From assembly GCF_000092405.1 (NCBI RefSeq), contig NC_014220.1, positions 186,001-250,000 of the forward strand: a stretch of DNA of 64,000 nt. The letters run 5' to 3'. The DNA is from Syntrophothermus lipocalidus DSM 12680 (GTDB taxonomy: Bacteria; Bacillota; Syntrophomonadia; Syntrophomonadales; Syntrophothermaceae). The first letter of the stretch is position 1. Each line of letters starts with the position of its first letter. The notes under the pieces are model-generated. The model was given only the letters and a program-made list of their open reading frames with translations. It did no database searches and had not been told where the DNA came from. Positions 17,439 to 25,257 of this stretch are shown here, piece by piece. A program made the translations under genes and the position numbers.

Positions 17439-17786
17439 TTGCTTGACAAGAGGAAGCTCGAAGCTTTCCTCAAGGACAACCGCATTCTAGTTGACTGGGA
17501 ACTAGTTCCCCAGATCTGGTCTACAGCGACTGCCGCGTTCCGGCAGTACCTGGAGAATCGCCGGCGCAGCGGCTCTCTTTACTATTGTGCTGCTTGTGGT
17601 GCCAAGATCCAGGTTAACTGTCCTCGCTGCGGAAAGGCTCAAGGTTGTCTCCGCCATATTCTTCCGGATTTTTTCATCGGTGCTCATGCCCTACACCAAG
17701 CCGACCTTTTTCTTACTGCCGACAAGGGGATTCCGCGGAAGTACTTCCCCAACCTGAAGGTGTTGAACCCCCTAGAGCTACTTTAA
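17439..17786 (+). CDS. PIN-domain protein with inserted zinc ribbon (N-terminus missing)
   Basis: The C-terminal half of a PIN-like protein: RHILPDFFIGAHAL (central Asp) and FLTADKGIPRKYFP (last Asp). Between the helical part and these motifs is a treble Cys region CAACGAKIQVNCPRCG (residues ~49-64) plus a following Cys, which looks like a small zinc ribbon set into the PIN fold. The first Asp motif, normally at the very N-terminus, is not seen, and no ribosome site precedes TTG 17439, so this may be a 5'-truncated gene. The 17318-17438 gap shows nothing clear. Confidence 0.5.
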   Translation: MLDKRKLEAFLKDNRILVDWELVPQIWSTATAAFRQYLENRRRSGSLYYCAACGAKIQVNCPRCGKAQGCLRHILPDFFIGAHALHQADLFLTADKGIPRKYFPNLKVLNPLELL

Positions 17787-17832
17787 TTTGCAGCACTCAA
17801 ATGTGTTGGAAAATAATTACCAAAAGTTAATT

Positions 17833-17951
17833 TGTAGCTGTCGAGAGCACCTTTGACGGCAAGACCTACCTGGCAAGGACGGACCTCCAGGGTAAAGCCT
17901 ATGATGTTTTCAAGGCTGCGGGTTTGAGCCCGCCCAACAAGGTTCTTGAAG
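17833..17951 (+). pseudogene. Possible transposase C-terminal fragment (IS1634-like)
   Basis: Encodes ESTFDGKTYLARTDLQGKA and FKAAGLSPPNKVLE, which resembles the conserved tail of IS1634/IS4-type transposases. No start, no DDE motifs and no terminal repeats are seen. The identification is by eye and tentative. Confidence 0.35.
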
Positions 17952-18011
17952 GTATCTTAACCAGGTCCGACATTCTTTTCGAATGTATGTTTGTGATTAC
18001 TGCTTTTTTAT

Positions 18012-18230
18012 CATGTGACACAACACACACCCGATTCGAACATAGTTTGGGTGTAATGCATTTAGCTGGTAGAGTGATGGATTCTCTGTATAGAAGACCG
18101 CTGATGAAAATACCACACGCGGCCAACAACTCCCGATATTACGTACCTTGAATTGGCTGCTGAGCAAACGATGGAAGAAAGTGTAGAGGGAAGAATATTT
18201 TTTGCGGGACAAAAAGCCGCAGAAGTTGAA
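18012..18230 (+). pseudogene. HD-phosphohydrolase shard and unidentified tail
   Basis: THTRFEHSLGVMHLAGRVMD (about 18028-18087) is the HD motif region of dGTPase/HD phosphohydrolases, without the rest of the domain. A second open stretch ending at ~18246 (LELAAEQTMEESVEGRIFF) looks like a protein end that I cannot identify. Confidence 0.45.
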
Positions 18231-18232
18231 GG

Positions 18233-18988
18233 TTATATCGCAGTATAACCCCCGTCTACAACCAGGTTATGACCGTTAACAAATGAGGACTCATCACTTG
18301 CTAAAAATAAGGCGCAAGCGGCAACTTCCTCTGGTTTTCCGTCTCTTTTCAATGGAACACCTTCCACAAATTTGCCTACAATAGGAACGTCTGTCTCAGT
18401 CATTTCTGTAACAATAACACCGGGATTGATGGCGTTAACACGGATCCCCGATGGACCCAATTCCGCAGCTAGTGCTCTTGTAAAATTAGTAATAGCGCCC
18501 TTTGAAGTACAGTAAGTTGTTGCACTGGCTGCGCCAGCAATTCCGGCAACACTTGAGATGTTAATAATGCTTCCCTTTATTCCCCGCTTAAGCATTTCTT
18601 CAGCGGCAAACTTTGCCGCAAAATATGAGCCTTTAACATTAATGTTCATAAGCCTGTCGTATTCTTCTTCGGAAACTTCTGTAATTGGTTTCATCATAAA
18701 GATACCCGCATTATTTATCAAGATATCGATACGGTTGAAAGTATCTACAGCTTTTTTGATCAAATTCCTTAAGTCATCAAGTTCTGAGACGTCGGTCTTT
18801 TGAAAAACCGCTTCTCCACCCTGTTCAATAATCTCCTGATGGGTTGGCTTTCCTCCTTCACGAGGTTCTTCTCTGATATCCCCTATAACTATTCGTGCTC
18901 CTTCTTTGGCAAAATACAAAGCAATCTTTCTTCCGATACCCGAACTTGCACCAGTGATTACGGCGACCTTATCTTGTAGTAAAGGCAA
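18233..18988 (-). CDS. SDR-family oxidoreductase
   Basis: A classical short-chain dehydrogenase/reductase (251 aa): TGASSGIG cofactor loop, NNAG, catalytic Ser in INISSVAG, and YxxxK in YCTSK, ending with PGVIVTEM and GHNLVVDGGY. NAD preference is suggested by Asp after the second strand (IGDIREE). The start is TTG 18988 after AGGAAGGGG. No operon partner; substrate unknown (FabG-like or glucose-dehydrogenase-like). Confidence 0.88.
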   Translation of the reverse strand: MPLLQDKVAVITGASSGIGRKIALYFAKEGARIVIGDIREEPREGGKPTHQEIIEQGGEAVFQKTDVSELDDLRNLIKKAVDTFNRIDILINNAGIFMMKPITEVSEEEYDRLMNINVKGSYFAAKFAAEEMLKRGIKGSIINISSVAGIAGAASATTYCTSKGAITNFTRALAAELGPSGIRVNAINPGVIVTEMTETDVPIVGKFVEGVPLKRDGKPEEVAACALFLASDESSFVNGHNLVVDGGYTAI

Positions 18989-18999
18989 TTGAAAGACCC

Positions 19000-19303
19000 C
19001 TTCCTATTTATAAGTTTTCCATTTAGTTATCATGCCTTTAAAATGCTTTTTTATTCGTGATTCAGAATCTACTTTCTAGGGATTTTCCCGGTGACTACCG
19101 GGCTTTATTTGGTGCATGCACGTCTGAAGGAAACAAACAAAGGGACGGTTCTCTTGTTCTCGCAAGCAGACAAGGGTAAGTGATGAAACACGAAATATTA
19201 AGAGGAGAAGCTCAAAAAGGGTGCCTGTGATGTACTCCCTGTTTCGCCGGAGCGACTGGCCACTTCACATTTTTTAACCGCAACATCGTCCTCGATATAG
19301 GGC
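19000..19303. other. Gene-free stretch with a lone repeat end
   Basis: No gene recognised. At 19131-19160 it contains AAAGGGACGGTTCTCTTGTT, the same end sequence as the palindromic element at 62149-62268; the opposite end is not obvious. Confidence 0.35.
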
Positions 19304-19440
19304 GGCATCGGGTTGTTTGTGGTTGACGAAGCACATTGTATTTCCGATTGGGGCCACGATTTCCGTCCCGATTACCGGCGGATTGTCCGGACCGTTGAAA
19401 ACTTGCCGCCAAGTGTCCCGGTATTCGCCACGACGGCAAA
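19304..19440 (+). pseudogene. RecQ-family helicase fragment
   Basis: LFVVDEAHCISDWGHDFRPD and the next VPVFATTA are motifs II and III of RecQ helicases (DEAH box). Only ~43 residues remain; the sequence then runs into the 3' flank of the AbiEii-like gene. Confidence 0.7.
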
Positions 19441-19470
19441 GTTGTCATTTTGCTCTTCAGCGCTCAACTT

Positions 19471-20094
19471 TTACGTTATCAGAAACAGAAGGGTGTCAAG
19501 GAGTTCTTCAAAAAGGACGGGTGCTTGTGCGGCGAGCACAGTATCCAGGATGGCCAAGTGGGCAACTTCTCTATCGTAAAACGGTTTAATGACATCCCAC
19601 CTGCGCTTCAGTATATCTAGCTTCTCGCCTAATAAAGAAGCTTGGTTGAGCAGGTTTTGGCCTTCGTGGATAAAAACTGCGGCGGTATCGACAACGTCCC
19701 GCACCTTAATGCTGTGGGCACGGTAAAACAGTTTTTTGGTTACGATTTCAACCGGAGTTTCAACCTGAATGCGGTGCCCGCATATGTCTTCGGGAGTGGA
19801 GTGGTTGGGTGTGAGGTGGGGGCTCACTATGAAGTCGATCGCTCCTTCGTCGAAAGCAATTTTGACGTAGTTGCTGGCCTCTTCGTAGTCCTTGTGCCCG
19901 CGTAAACTTGGGTTGAGTCGGGGAGTCAGGTAGGGCAGCCATTGGGCATCGGTGATAGATATGTCTATGTCCTTGCTCTCGCGGTGTTTATATCTCAGAG
20001 CCAACGCAGTTCCGCCGCCAAAACTCCATTCGTCGGCGCTAAGCCCTGCTCCGTCCAAAATAGCGAGGGCAGTCTTAAAAAGGGTCTGCCACAT
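19471..20094 (-). CDS. AbiEii-type nucleotidyltransferase toxin
   Basis: A 207-residue member of the AbiEii/AbiGii nucleotidyltransferase toxin group. WSFGGGTALAL carries the GG/GS-type nucleotide site and SKDIDISI the metal-binding Asp-x-Asp. Later ETPVEIVTKKLFYRA gives the conserved Lys. Known members of the class transfer nucleotides to tRNA or proteins and block growth or phage. It overlaps its upstream partner by 20 bases. The C-terminal end lies 30 bp from a RecQ shard, so mild truncation cannot be excluded. Confidence 0.75.
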   Translation of the reverse strand: MWQTLFKTALAILDGAGLSADEWSFGGGTALALRYKHRESKDIDISITDAQWLPYLTPRLNPSLRGHKDYEEASNYVKIAFDEGAIDFIVSPHLTPNHSTPEDICGHRIQVETPVEIVTKKLFYRAHSIKVRDVVDTAAVFIHEGQNLLNQASLLGEKLDILKRRWDVIKPFYDREVAHLAILDTVLAAQAPVLFEELLDTLLFLIT

Positions 20095-20365
20095 TGAGCA
20101 TGTCCTCCAGTTCTACATTGGGGTAAACCGGTTTCACGTAAGTCTCATAATACTGCCTTATGTCTTGGTCCTTGAGGCCGTATTTTAGCTGAAACCTGGT
20201 GAACGTGACTGGTGGTACTTCTGTAAACAAATTGAACATCTGCACGACATACTCTTCAGGAAAAGCCAGCTCTTTTACGAGACTGGCAGCGTGCTCCTCG
20301 GTAAGATAGTTTTGAGTTTGCGCGTTTATGATGGCTTCCACAAGTGAAGTCTTCTTTTCCACCAT
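20075..20365 (-). CDS. Cognate antitoxin-like partner of AbiEii
   Basis: A 96-residue helical protein starting at ATG 20365 (MVEKKTSLVEAIINA). It has no recognised HTH, but the position, the overlap with the nucleotidyltransferase and the TxxRFQLKYGL segment fit the small partners of this class. The longer frame to 20491 carries at its start an unrelated DUF433 shard. Confidence 0.6.
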   Translation of the reverse strand: MVEKKTSLVEAIINAQTQNYLTEEHAASLVKELAFPEEYVVQMFNLFTEVPPVTFTRFQLKYGLKDQDIRQYYETYVKPVYPNVELEDMLNVADPF

Positions 20366-20443
20366 TGAGATGGCCCTCCGTTGCTTTGCTCCTATTATAA
20401 CACAACAAAGAAACCTCACGGACCATGTTGAGGGAATGAGGAT

Positions 20444-20491
20444 ACCCCTGACTTCTGGATCTATGGTTATCCTGGGGAAGATTTTTCGCAT
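20444..20491 (-). pseudogene. DUF433 antitoxin shard
   Basis: MRKIFPRITIDPEVRG matches the opening of DUF433 (VapB-like) antitoxins, in which FxRITIDPEVMGGKP is the hallmark. The rest is lost, and the sequence joins the upstream region of the AbiE pair. Confidence 0.5.
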
Positions 20492-20599
20492 TTTTGAGTC
20501 CTCATTGTAACCCCAAATCGATCACTACGCCCTGGCGCACATTCTTACCGGGCTCGGACAAGCAGCCACAGTTTCTTACAAAAGGAAAGTATATTCAGG

Positions 20600-20871
20600 A
20601 TAACGTAAGCAAAAGCTATCGCAAAATTTCGACAGATATTGGCGAAATATGGAGGAATAAAGCGAATTTACCCAGGAGGATAGGCGATTCTGTCGGCGAA
20701 TTAGTCAATATGAAGAAACGTGTGCTGCTGAGACGGTAGGTAGGAGTTCCCGGCAGTCGATTCATTAGGAGGGATACAGAATGGGGAAATGCCGTACCGC
20801 GAGCATCGTTAACTGGGAAGGTGTGGTAGGCAAGACTACGACTGCCTATCACCTGGGAGACGGTGCGTGAT
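20600..20871 (+). pseudogene. Truncated ParA copy with conserved leader
   Basis: ATG 20781 reads MGKCRTASIVNWEGVVGKTT, then AYHLGDGA and a stop. This is the N-terminus and P-loop of a ParA paralogue of 6353 (second P-loop Gly changed to Val). The leader, with TGTCGGCGAA, TATGAAGAAA and CCGGCAGTCGA blocks, also matches the leader of the intact gene (about 6190-6390). The coding part is cut after ~30 codons, directly before the SIR2/ATPase pair. Confidence 0.75.
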
Positions 20872-20966
20872 TTTCTGTCAAGTTGCGGGGAAACGGAAAA
20901 TGCAGCAGCACACAGGCCGGATAGGAGGGTAGACGGCCGGGGACTGTAAACCCGGCGTTATGCGTA

Positions 20967-22844
20967 ATGGTTTCATCAAGGGATACTAAGCTTATCTTCG
21001 AACGGTTGATTGGCAGATTGCTAGACGGCATGATTGTGCCGTTTATCGGGGCCGGCGTTTCTTACGATGCGAAACATCGCGGATGCATTGCCGACCTGAC
21101 CAGGACGAGCAGTATGGCTGGGCGTGTTTTCGTGGCACTTCTTAAAAAATGCCAAACAAGACAGGACGCTCGTTGCAGTACGTGCGTGGTACGCACTGAA
21201 ATCGAGAGTTCTCTGGAGACAGGCAAAGAAATATCTTTTGATAAAGCCTGCGAGTTATGGGAGTGGTCCTGTCCTGGTGACCGGGTCGGGGAATCCCGTC
21301 GGAGATGCGAGCTTGTCCGTGAGATTCTAAAAATCCCTGAATTCGCGAACGTAGAGCCGCCAAAGGCACACTACTACATTGCTTTTCTTGCTCGGGAGGG
21401 ACTCATCGATGAAGTGATTACAACCAATTACGACACCTGTATGGAAGAAGCTTTTTGCGCGACATTTGGGTTCGGGAGCGCCTCAGAAAGCGGCGATTCC
21501 CCTGCGTTGGTCGTAAGAAATCTGAACGAATACCGGGTCGAGGGCGGCAGAAAGTTCGCAAACGGGAGGACAAAGCGGCGTTACCTCAAGGTTTATAAGA
21601 TTAACGGGTGTGCAAGCAGCCTGTGCAAAGGCGGCAAGGATAAATGTGAAGACTACTGCAAGAATATTCTCCTAACAGAAAAGGATTTACAGGACTGGGG
21701 TAAAAGGCGCTGGGCCCGGGATCTGTTCCGCGACCGACTACGTTCGCGCGCCCTGCTCTTCTCCGGCTTCGGTAGTGATGAACCTCAGGTGCGCCATACA
21801 GCCCTCCAGGTCTGTGAGGAATTTTCTTCAGAACCACTAAACGCCGCATCCATATGGGATCAGGCCAGCGCTCCGTTTATAGTCTCATATTACGAGACCC
21901 TATCCTTTAGTCAAGCCCAAATAATGCAAGCCTACGCTTTTTTGGCAAATAACCCGGCTGATTCGGAAACAACGAATGTGAATGCATTTCTCGGTTCCGA
22001 TGTGAAATTCTTTAACGGAGGACGGTCATCAGATAAAAATCTGCTACCGGCCGACCTTTTCTGGGAGCGTCTTTTCCAAGCCGTCTTCTGGCGGCTGTTA
22101 CGTTTGGCATGCGGGCGTGAAAGCGCTGTTGTGTCCTTTCTTCTGCCGGTGTTGCCTTGTGCATCTTCTCTTTTGGTCGATACCATCAACTGGTTCGCTC
22201 CCCAGAATGCTCCGGACCACATTTGCGGGCGCTTTCCGGAAATGCTGGAGCTGGCGGAAGACGAGGACAAAGTAATTCCCTTGGCGCGGTGGGTGGAGCG
22301 TGTCCGCTCAATTCAGCCGCAAATCTGGCGCGGCCTGTATCACCCGCTGGCGGAACGTCCTGTCCTAATACCCGCCGTTCTCCTGTTAATCTATTTGATG
22401 ATCGGGACTTACCAATTGGATCGATCCGACATTTCTTGGAAAGAACTGAAGGCGATGATAAGAGATGACGCTAGCCCTCTGGGGCTCTCTGTTGAGGGAT
22501 GCTATGTTTTTGGCGACGTACCTGTAGGTGTGTATATTGCCCACCGCAACGTTGCAGAGCAGGTGCTTCATAAGGTCGTGTGCCACATGCCCACAGAGCT
22601 AACCGTGGCTATCCAAATAGTACTTAGCCCATATGGGGCAAGGAAACACAGGTTGTATTTTGCTTGTGGTGAACACAATAGCGTAAAGGTGGTTACAGTT
22701 CGGCAGGTATCGATTCTCGAACTTTTTGGGCAGGCCGCCAGTGTTCCCGAGGCCGTCAAGAGATTCCGCCGGACGCTGCACAAGACCTCTCTCTTAATCG
22801 ATGCTGAACGATCTAGGGTGCGCGAGCGGTCGATACCGATATAG
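20967..22844 (+). CDS. SIR2-like domain protein (putative defence effector)
   Basis: A 625-aa protein with an N-terminal SIR2-like NAD-binding domain: FIGAGVS (26-32), TTNYD (152-156) and SGFGSDEPQVRH (266-277). The usual KLHG site reads KING (211-214), so the expected His is Asn. Cysteines C62-C70-C73 and C215-C220-C227-C231 may bind metal. Residues ~350-620 form an unknown helical domain with no membrane anchor that I trust. SIR2-like domains in defence systems deplete NAD. It lies 30 bp upstream of an SMC-like ATPase. No good ribosome site precedes ATG 20967. Confidence 0.75.
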   Translation: MVSSRDTKLIFERLIGRLLDGMIVPFIGAGVSYDAKHRGCIADLTRTSSMAGRVFVALLKKCQTRQDARCSTCVVRTEIESSLETGKEISFDKACELWEWSCPGDRVGESRRRCELVREILKIPEFANVEPPKAHYYIAFLAREGLIDEVITTNYDTCMEEAFCATFGFGSASESGDSPALVVRNLNEYRVEGGRKFANGRTKRRYLKVYKINGCASSLCKGGKDKCEDYCKNILLTEKDLQDWGKRRWARDLFRDRLRSRALLFSGFGSDEPQVRHTALQVCEEFSSEPLNAASIWDQASAPFIVSYYETLSFSQAQIMQAYAFLANNPADSETTNVNAFLGSDVKFFNGGRSSDKNLLPADLFWERLFQAVFWRLLRLACGRESAVVSFLLPVLPCASSLLVDTINWFAPQNAPDHICGRFPEMLELAEDEDKVIPLARWVERVRSIQPQIWRGLYHPLAERPVLIPAVLLLIYLMIGTYQLDRSDISWKELKAMIRDDASPLGLSVEGCYVFGDVPVGVYIAHRNVAEQVLHKVVCHMPTELTVAIQIVLSPYGARKHRLYFACGEHNSVKVVTVRQVSILELFGQAASVPEAVKRFRRTLHKTSLLIDAERSRVRERSIPI

Positions 22845-22873
22845 GTCGGGGGTGACAAGGATGGACGAAGTCC

Positions 22874-25093
22874 TTGAGACTTTGCCGGTTCAGGGGGTTT
22901 GTAAACAGGGATCCAATGGTCCTGGACACGGATGCCGACGTTGTGTTATTGACTGGTCCTAACGGTTTCGGCAAGACGAGTCTCATCGACTCGCTGTGCC
23001 TACTGCTGAACGGTCACTATTACAGGGAGAGGCATCCGATGGTTTCGTATGTTGGGGTTGCTAACAGCTCCGGCGATGCTCGAGTCGAGGCTGTGGTTGA
23101 GTATGCAGGTTCCGAATTCGGTTCAAAGGTTGTGACCGTTTGCGACAACTCCAAGGGTGTTTCTGACATTTCGTCGGCGGACGGTTTCTGTCCTTATGGT
23201 ATTTCGCCGGAACTGGCCGCCCGATGCAGCTTCTATTATCAGGATCTCTTGAGCAGACTTTTCGAAGAAGAAGATCCGCAGGTCCCACGCTTGCTCGAAT
23301 TTCTGAGACCACTGCCTGAAGAGGTATCGACTGTCCAAGAGTCTCTGAAGAAGGCGCGGGTGCAATGGAAAGATTTTGTTACTCGTGAACTGAAAAAGGT
23401 GTCCGATATAGAGGGTCTGGCGAGCGAGAGCGCGATTAACGAGGAAAGGAAACGTGCGGCGATTGCGTTTCGGGATTCTTGGCAAGAACTGGCAAATATT
23501 TGTCAGACACAAGGTGGTATTACCCTTCCCCGACGTGAGGGGGATTGGCTATTTCTGATCAAATCGGACAACCTGCGCTCTGGCTGGGAAAGGGAACTCA
23601 GGAACCTGGCAGCAGACTGTTTGGCCTTGTTTCTGACGGAAAAAAGGCGGCCCGCCGCAAACGAGAAACCGTCGGTTTCCTTGGGTCTCATTGAAGAATC
23701 ACTTAACGCACTACGCCTTAACGTGATCAACCGGACAGGCCGCGTTGAAGAAAAGCTCCGCTCGCTACTCGAGGATCTCCCTGATGATACTGCGCTTTTA
23801 CCACCCCGTGCCTGGCCGATAGAAGAAAGGTACATAGCTGTAGCATCACAGGAGATACAGGAGTTGCAGGCCCAGGTTTCGGTTCTCGAAAGTTTGGAAC
23901 GTCACTTTGACAACCCCGCGGGGCCCAATCTACAGACAGTTCTGGTTACGCTGCGGGACAAGAGCACGGAGTGGCTTAAAGTGCCGGATGTTGGCGCTGA
24001 TTTTAGTCCTCCTTCCCCGGTTATCGAATGGCTGCGTCAGGCCGCGTCGTCCGATCTGACCGAATTGGCTGACCAGTTCGAAAAATGGCTGGCACGGGTT
24101 GCGGCAAGGCGCCTTGAGCTTGTACAGCGCGTGTCTGATTTGCAGAAAGCAACTCGACACAGGAAAGAGCTTTTGGAAAAGTCCAGACAGATCTACGATC
24201 TATTGCAGGATCCACGGCTCAAGAGCCAATTTGAGGCTTTAGCAGGCGGCGGCTCGCCTCTTTTTGTATCGATGCTGAAAACGGTGTTGCAGGGTACAGA
24301 CGTACCAAACAATCTTCTAACGGCCATAGAGCGCGTACGGAAAGCGGTCTTGCAGTGGAAAGAGATAGAGGACCTCGACGAACGAAGAAAAGTTGCTCTG
24401 CATCAAAAGACCATTTACCTGAAGGCCAAGGGGCTGACGGAGTCGGTTACCCAAGCCCTGGAACAGGAGGTCGGGAGAAATTCGGTGTTGAACACGGCAA
24501 TTCTTCCGCCGGATGAAGTTATCAAAGACCTGGAGGGCATCGTAAACCATGTTCTAAAGTGTTTCCGTCTCGTGGACGGTATCTGGCCCGTTCGCTTTGG
24601 AGTCAAACGCGAAAGAAGCAGAAAGTCAGGCTCATTCCTGGGAGTTTGCGCGGCAGACGGCCGGCCGCTGAGCGCTTTTTCTACAGGCCAGAAGGCCCAG
24701 CTGGGCTTAGCGATGCTCCTTGGTTTCAATTATTGCCTCAACAGTTACATTGGACACAACATTATCGCTTTGGACGATGTAACCACCGCCTTTGACATGG
24801 CACAGCTACCTCGAACCGCTGCTCTCATCAGGCAAATTGCGTATGCGACCGACGACGCGTCCGCCCGCCGGCAGGTCTTTATCGTCAGCCACCACGAAGA
24901 CCTTACTAATCGGCTCCTTGATTTTCTGATTCCTCCACAGGGCAAAAAAATGCGAATCTTGAACTTTGTCAATTGGACCCGAGATAAGGGGCCGCAGATT
25001 GAGCAAAGGGAGGTTGTTCCGGGGTTAAAAGCTTCCGCGGAGAATAGGAAGAAGTTTGTGGATGCCCTCGACTTCATTTGTTCAGGTAATTGA
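22874..25093 (+). CDS. SMC/RecF-like ATPase (putative defence sensor)
   Basis: A 739-aa AAA_23-type ATPase. Walker A GPNGFGKTS (28-36) and, after ~550 residues of helical coiled-coil-like sequence, the signature FSTGQKAQLG (602-611), Walker B IIALDD with Asp in place of the usual Glu (about 630-635) and the H-loop SHHED (671-675). The order fits Rad50/RecF/LmuB-type proteins that clamp DNA. Start TTG 22874 is weak: an ATG at 22861 with an upstream purine tract reads MDEVL in the frame one base off, so the N-terminus may need a frameshift. Paired with the SIR2 protein. Confidence 0.78.
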   Translation: MRLCRFRGFVNRDPMVLDTDADVVLLTGPNGFGKTSLIDSLCLLLNGHYYRERHPMVSYVGVANSSGDARVEAVVEYAGSEFGSKVVTVCDNSKGVSDISSADGFCPYGISPELAARCSFYYQDLLSRLFEEEDPQVPRLLEFLRPLPEEVSTVQESLKKARVQWKDFVTRELKKVSDIEGLASESAINEERKRAAIAFRDSWQELANICQTQGGITLPRREGDWLFLIKSDNLRSGWERELRNLAADCLALFLTEKRRPAANEKPSVSLGLIEESLNALRLNVINRTGRVEEKLRSLLEDLPDDTALLPPRAWPIEERYIAVASQEIQELQAQVSVLESLERHFDNPAGPNLQTVLVTLRDKSTEWLKVPDVGADFSPPSPVIEWLRQAASSDLTELADQFEKWLARVAARRLELVQRVSDLQKATRHRKELLEKSRQIYDLLQDPRLKSQFEALAGGGSPLFVSMLKTVLQGTDVPNNLLTAIERVRKAVLQWKEIEDLDERRKVALHQKTIYLKAKGLTESVTQALEQEVGRNSVLNTAILPPDEVIKDLEGIVNHVLKCFRLVDGIWPVRFGVKRERSRKSGSFLGVCAADGRPLSAFSTGQKAQLGLAMLLGFNYCLNSYIGHNIIALDDVTTAFDMAQLPRTAALIRQIAYATDDASARRQVFIVSHHEDLTNRLLDFLIPPQGKKMRILNFVNWTRDKGPQIEQREVVPGLKASAENRKKFVDALDFICSGN

Positions 25094-25126
25094 TAACGAT
25101 ATCAGATCTCGCGGCGATAACCCCAA

Positions 25127-25200
25127 AATAGTTAAAATATCACAAAAGGGACAGGTAACCATTCCGGTTACAATGAAAATAACGGGAGGCGTGCAACATT
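25127..25200 (+). pseudogene. AbrB antitoxin shard
   Basis: VKISQKGQVTIPVTMKITGG is the first half of an AbrB antitoxin, like the ones at 14743 and 29168. It has no C-terminal half and no toxin, and sits between the ATPase gene and murJ. Confidence 0.65.
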
Positions 25201-25257
25201 ATACCGATATTACCGTTTGGCTTCGTTTGTGGTAAGATGTGTGTCAGGTGAAGAGGG

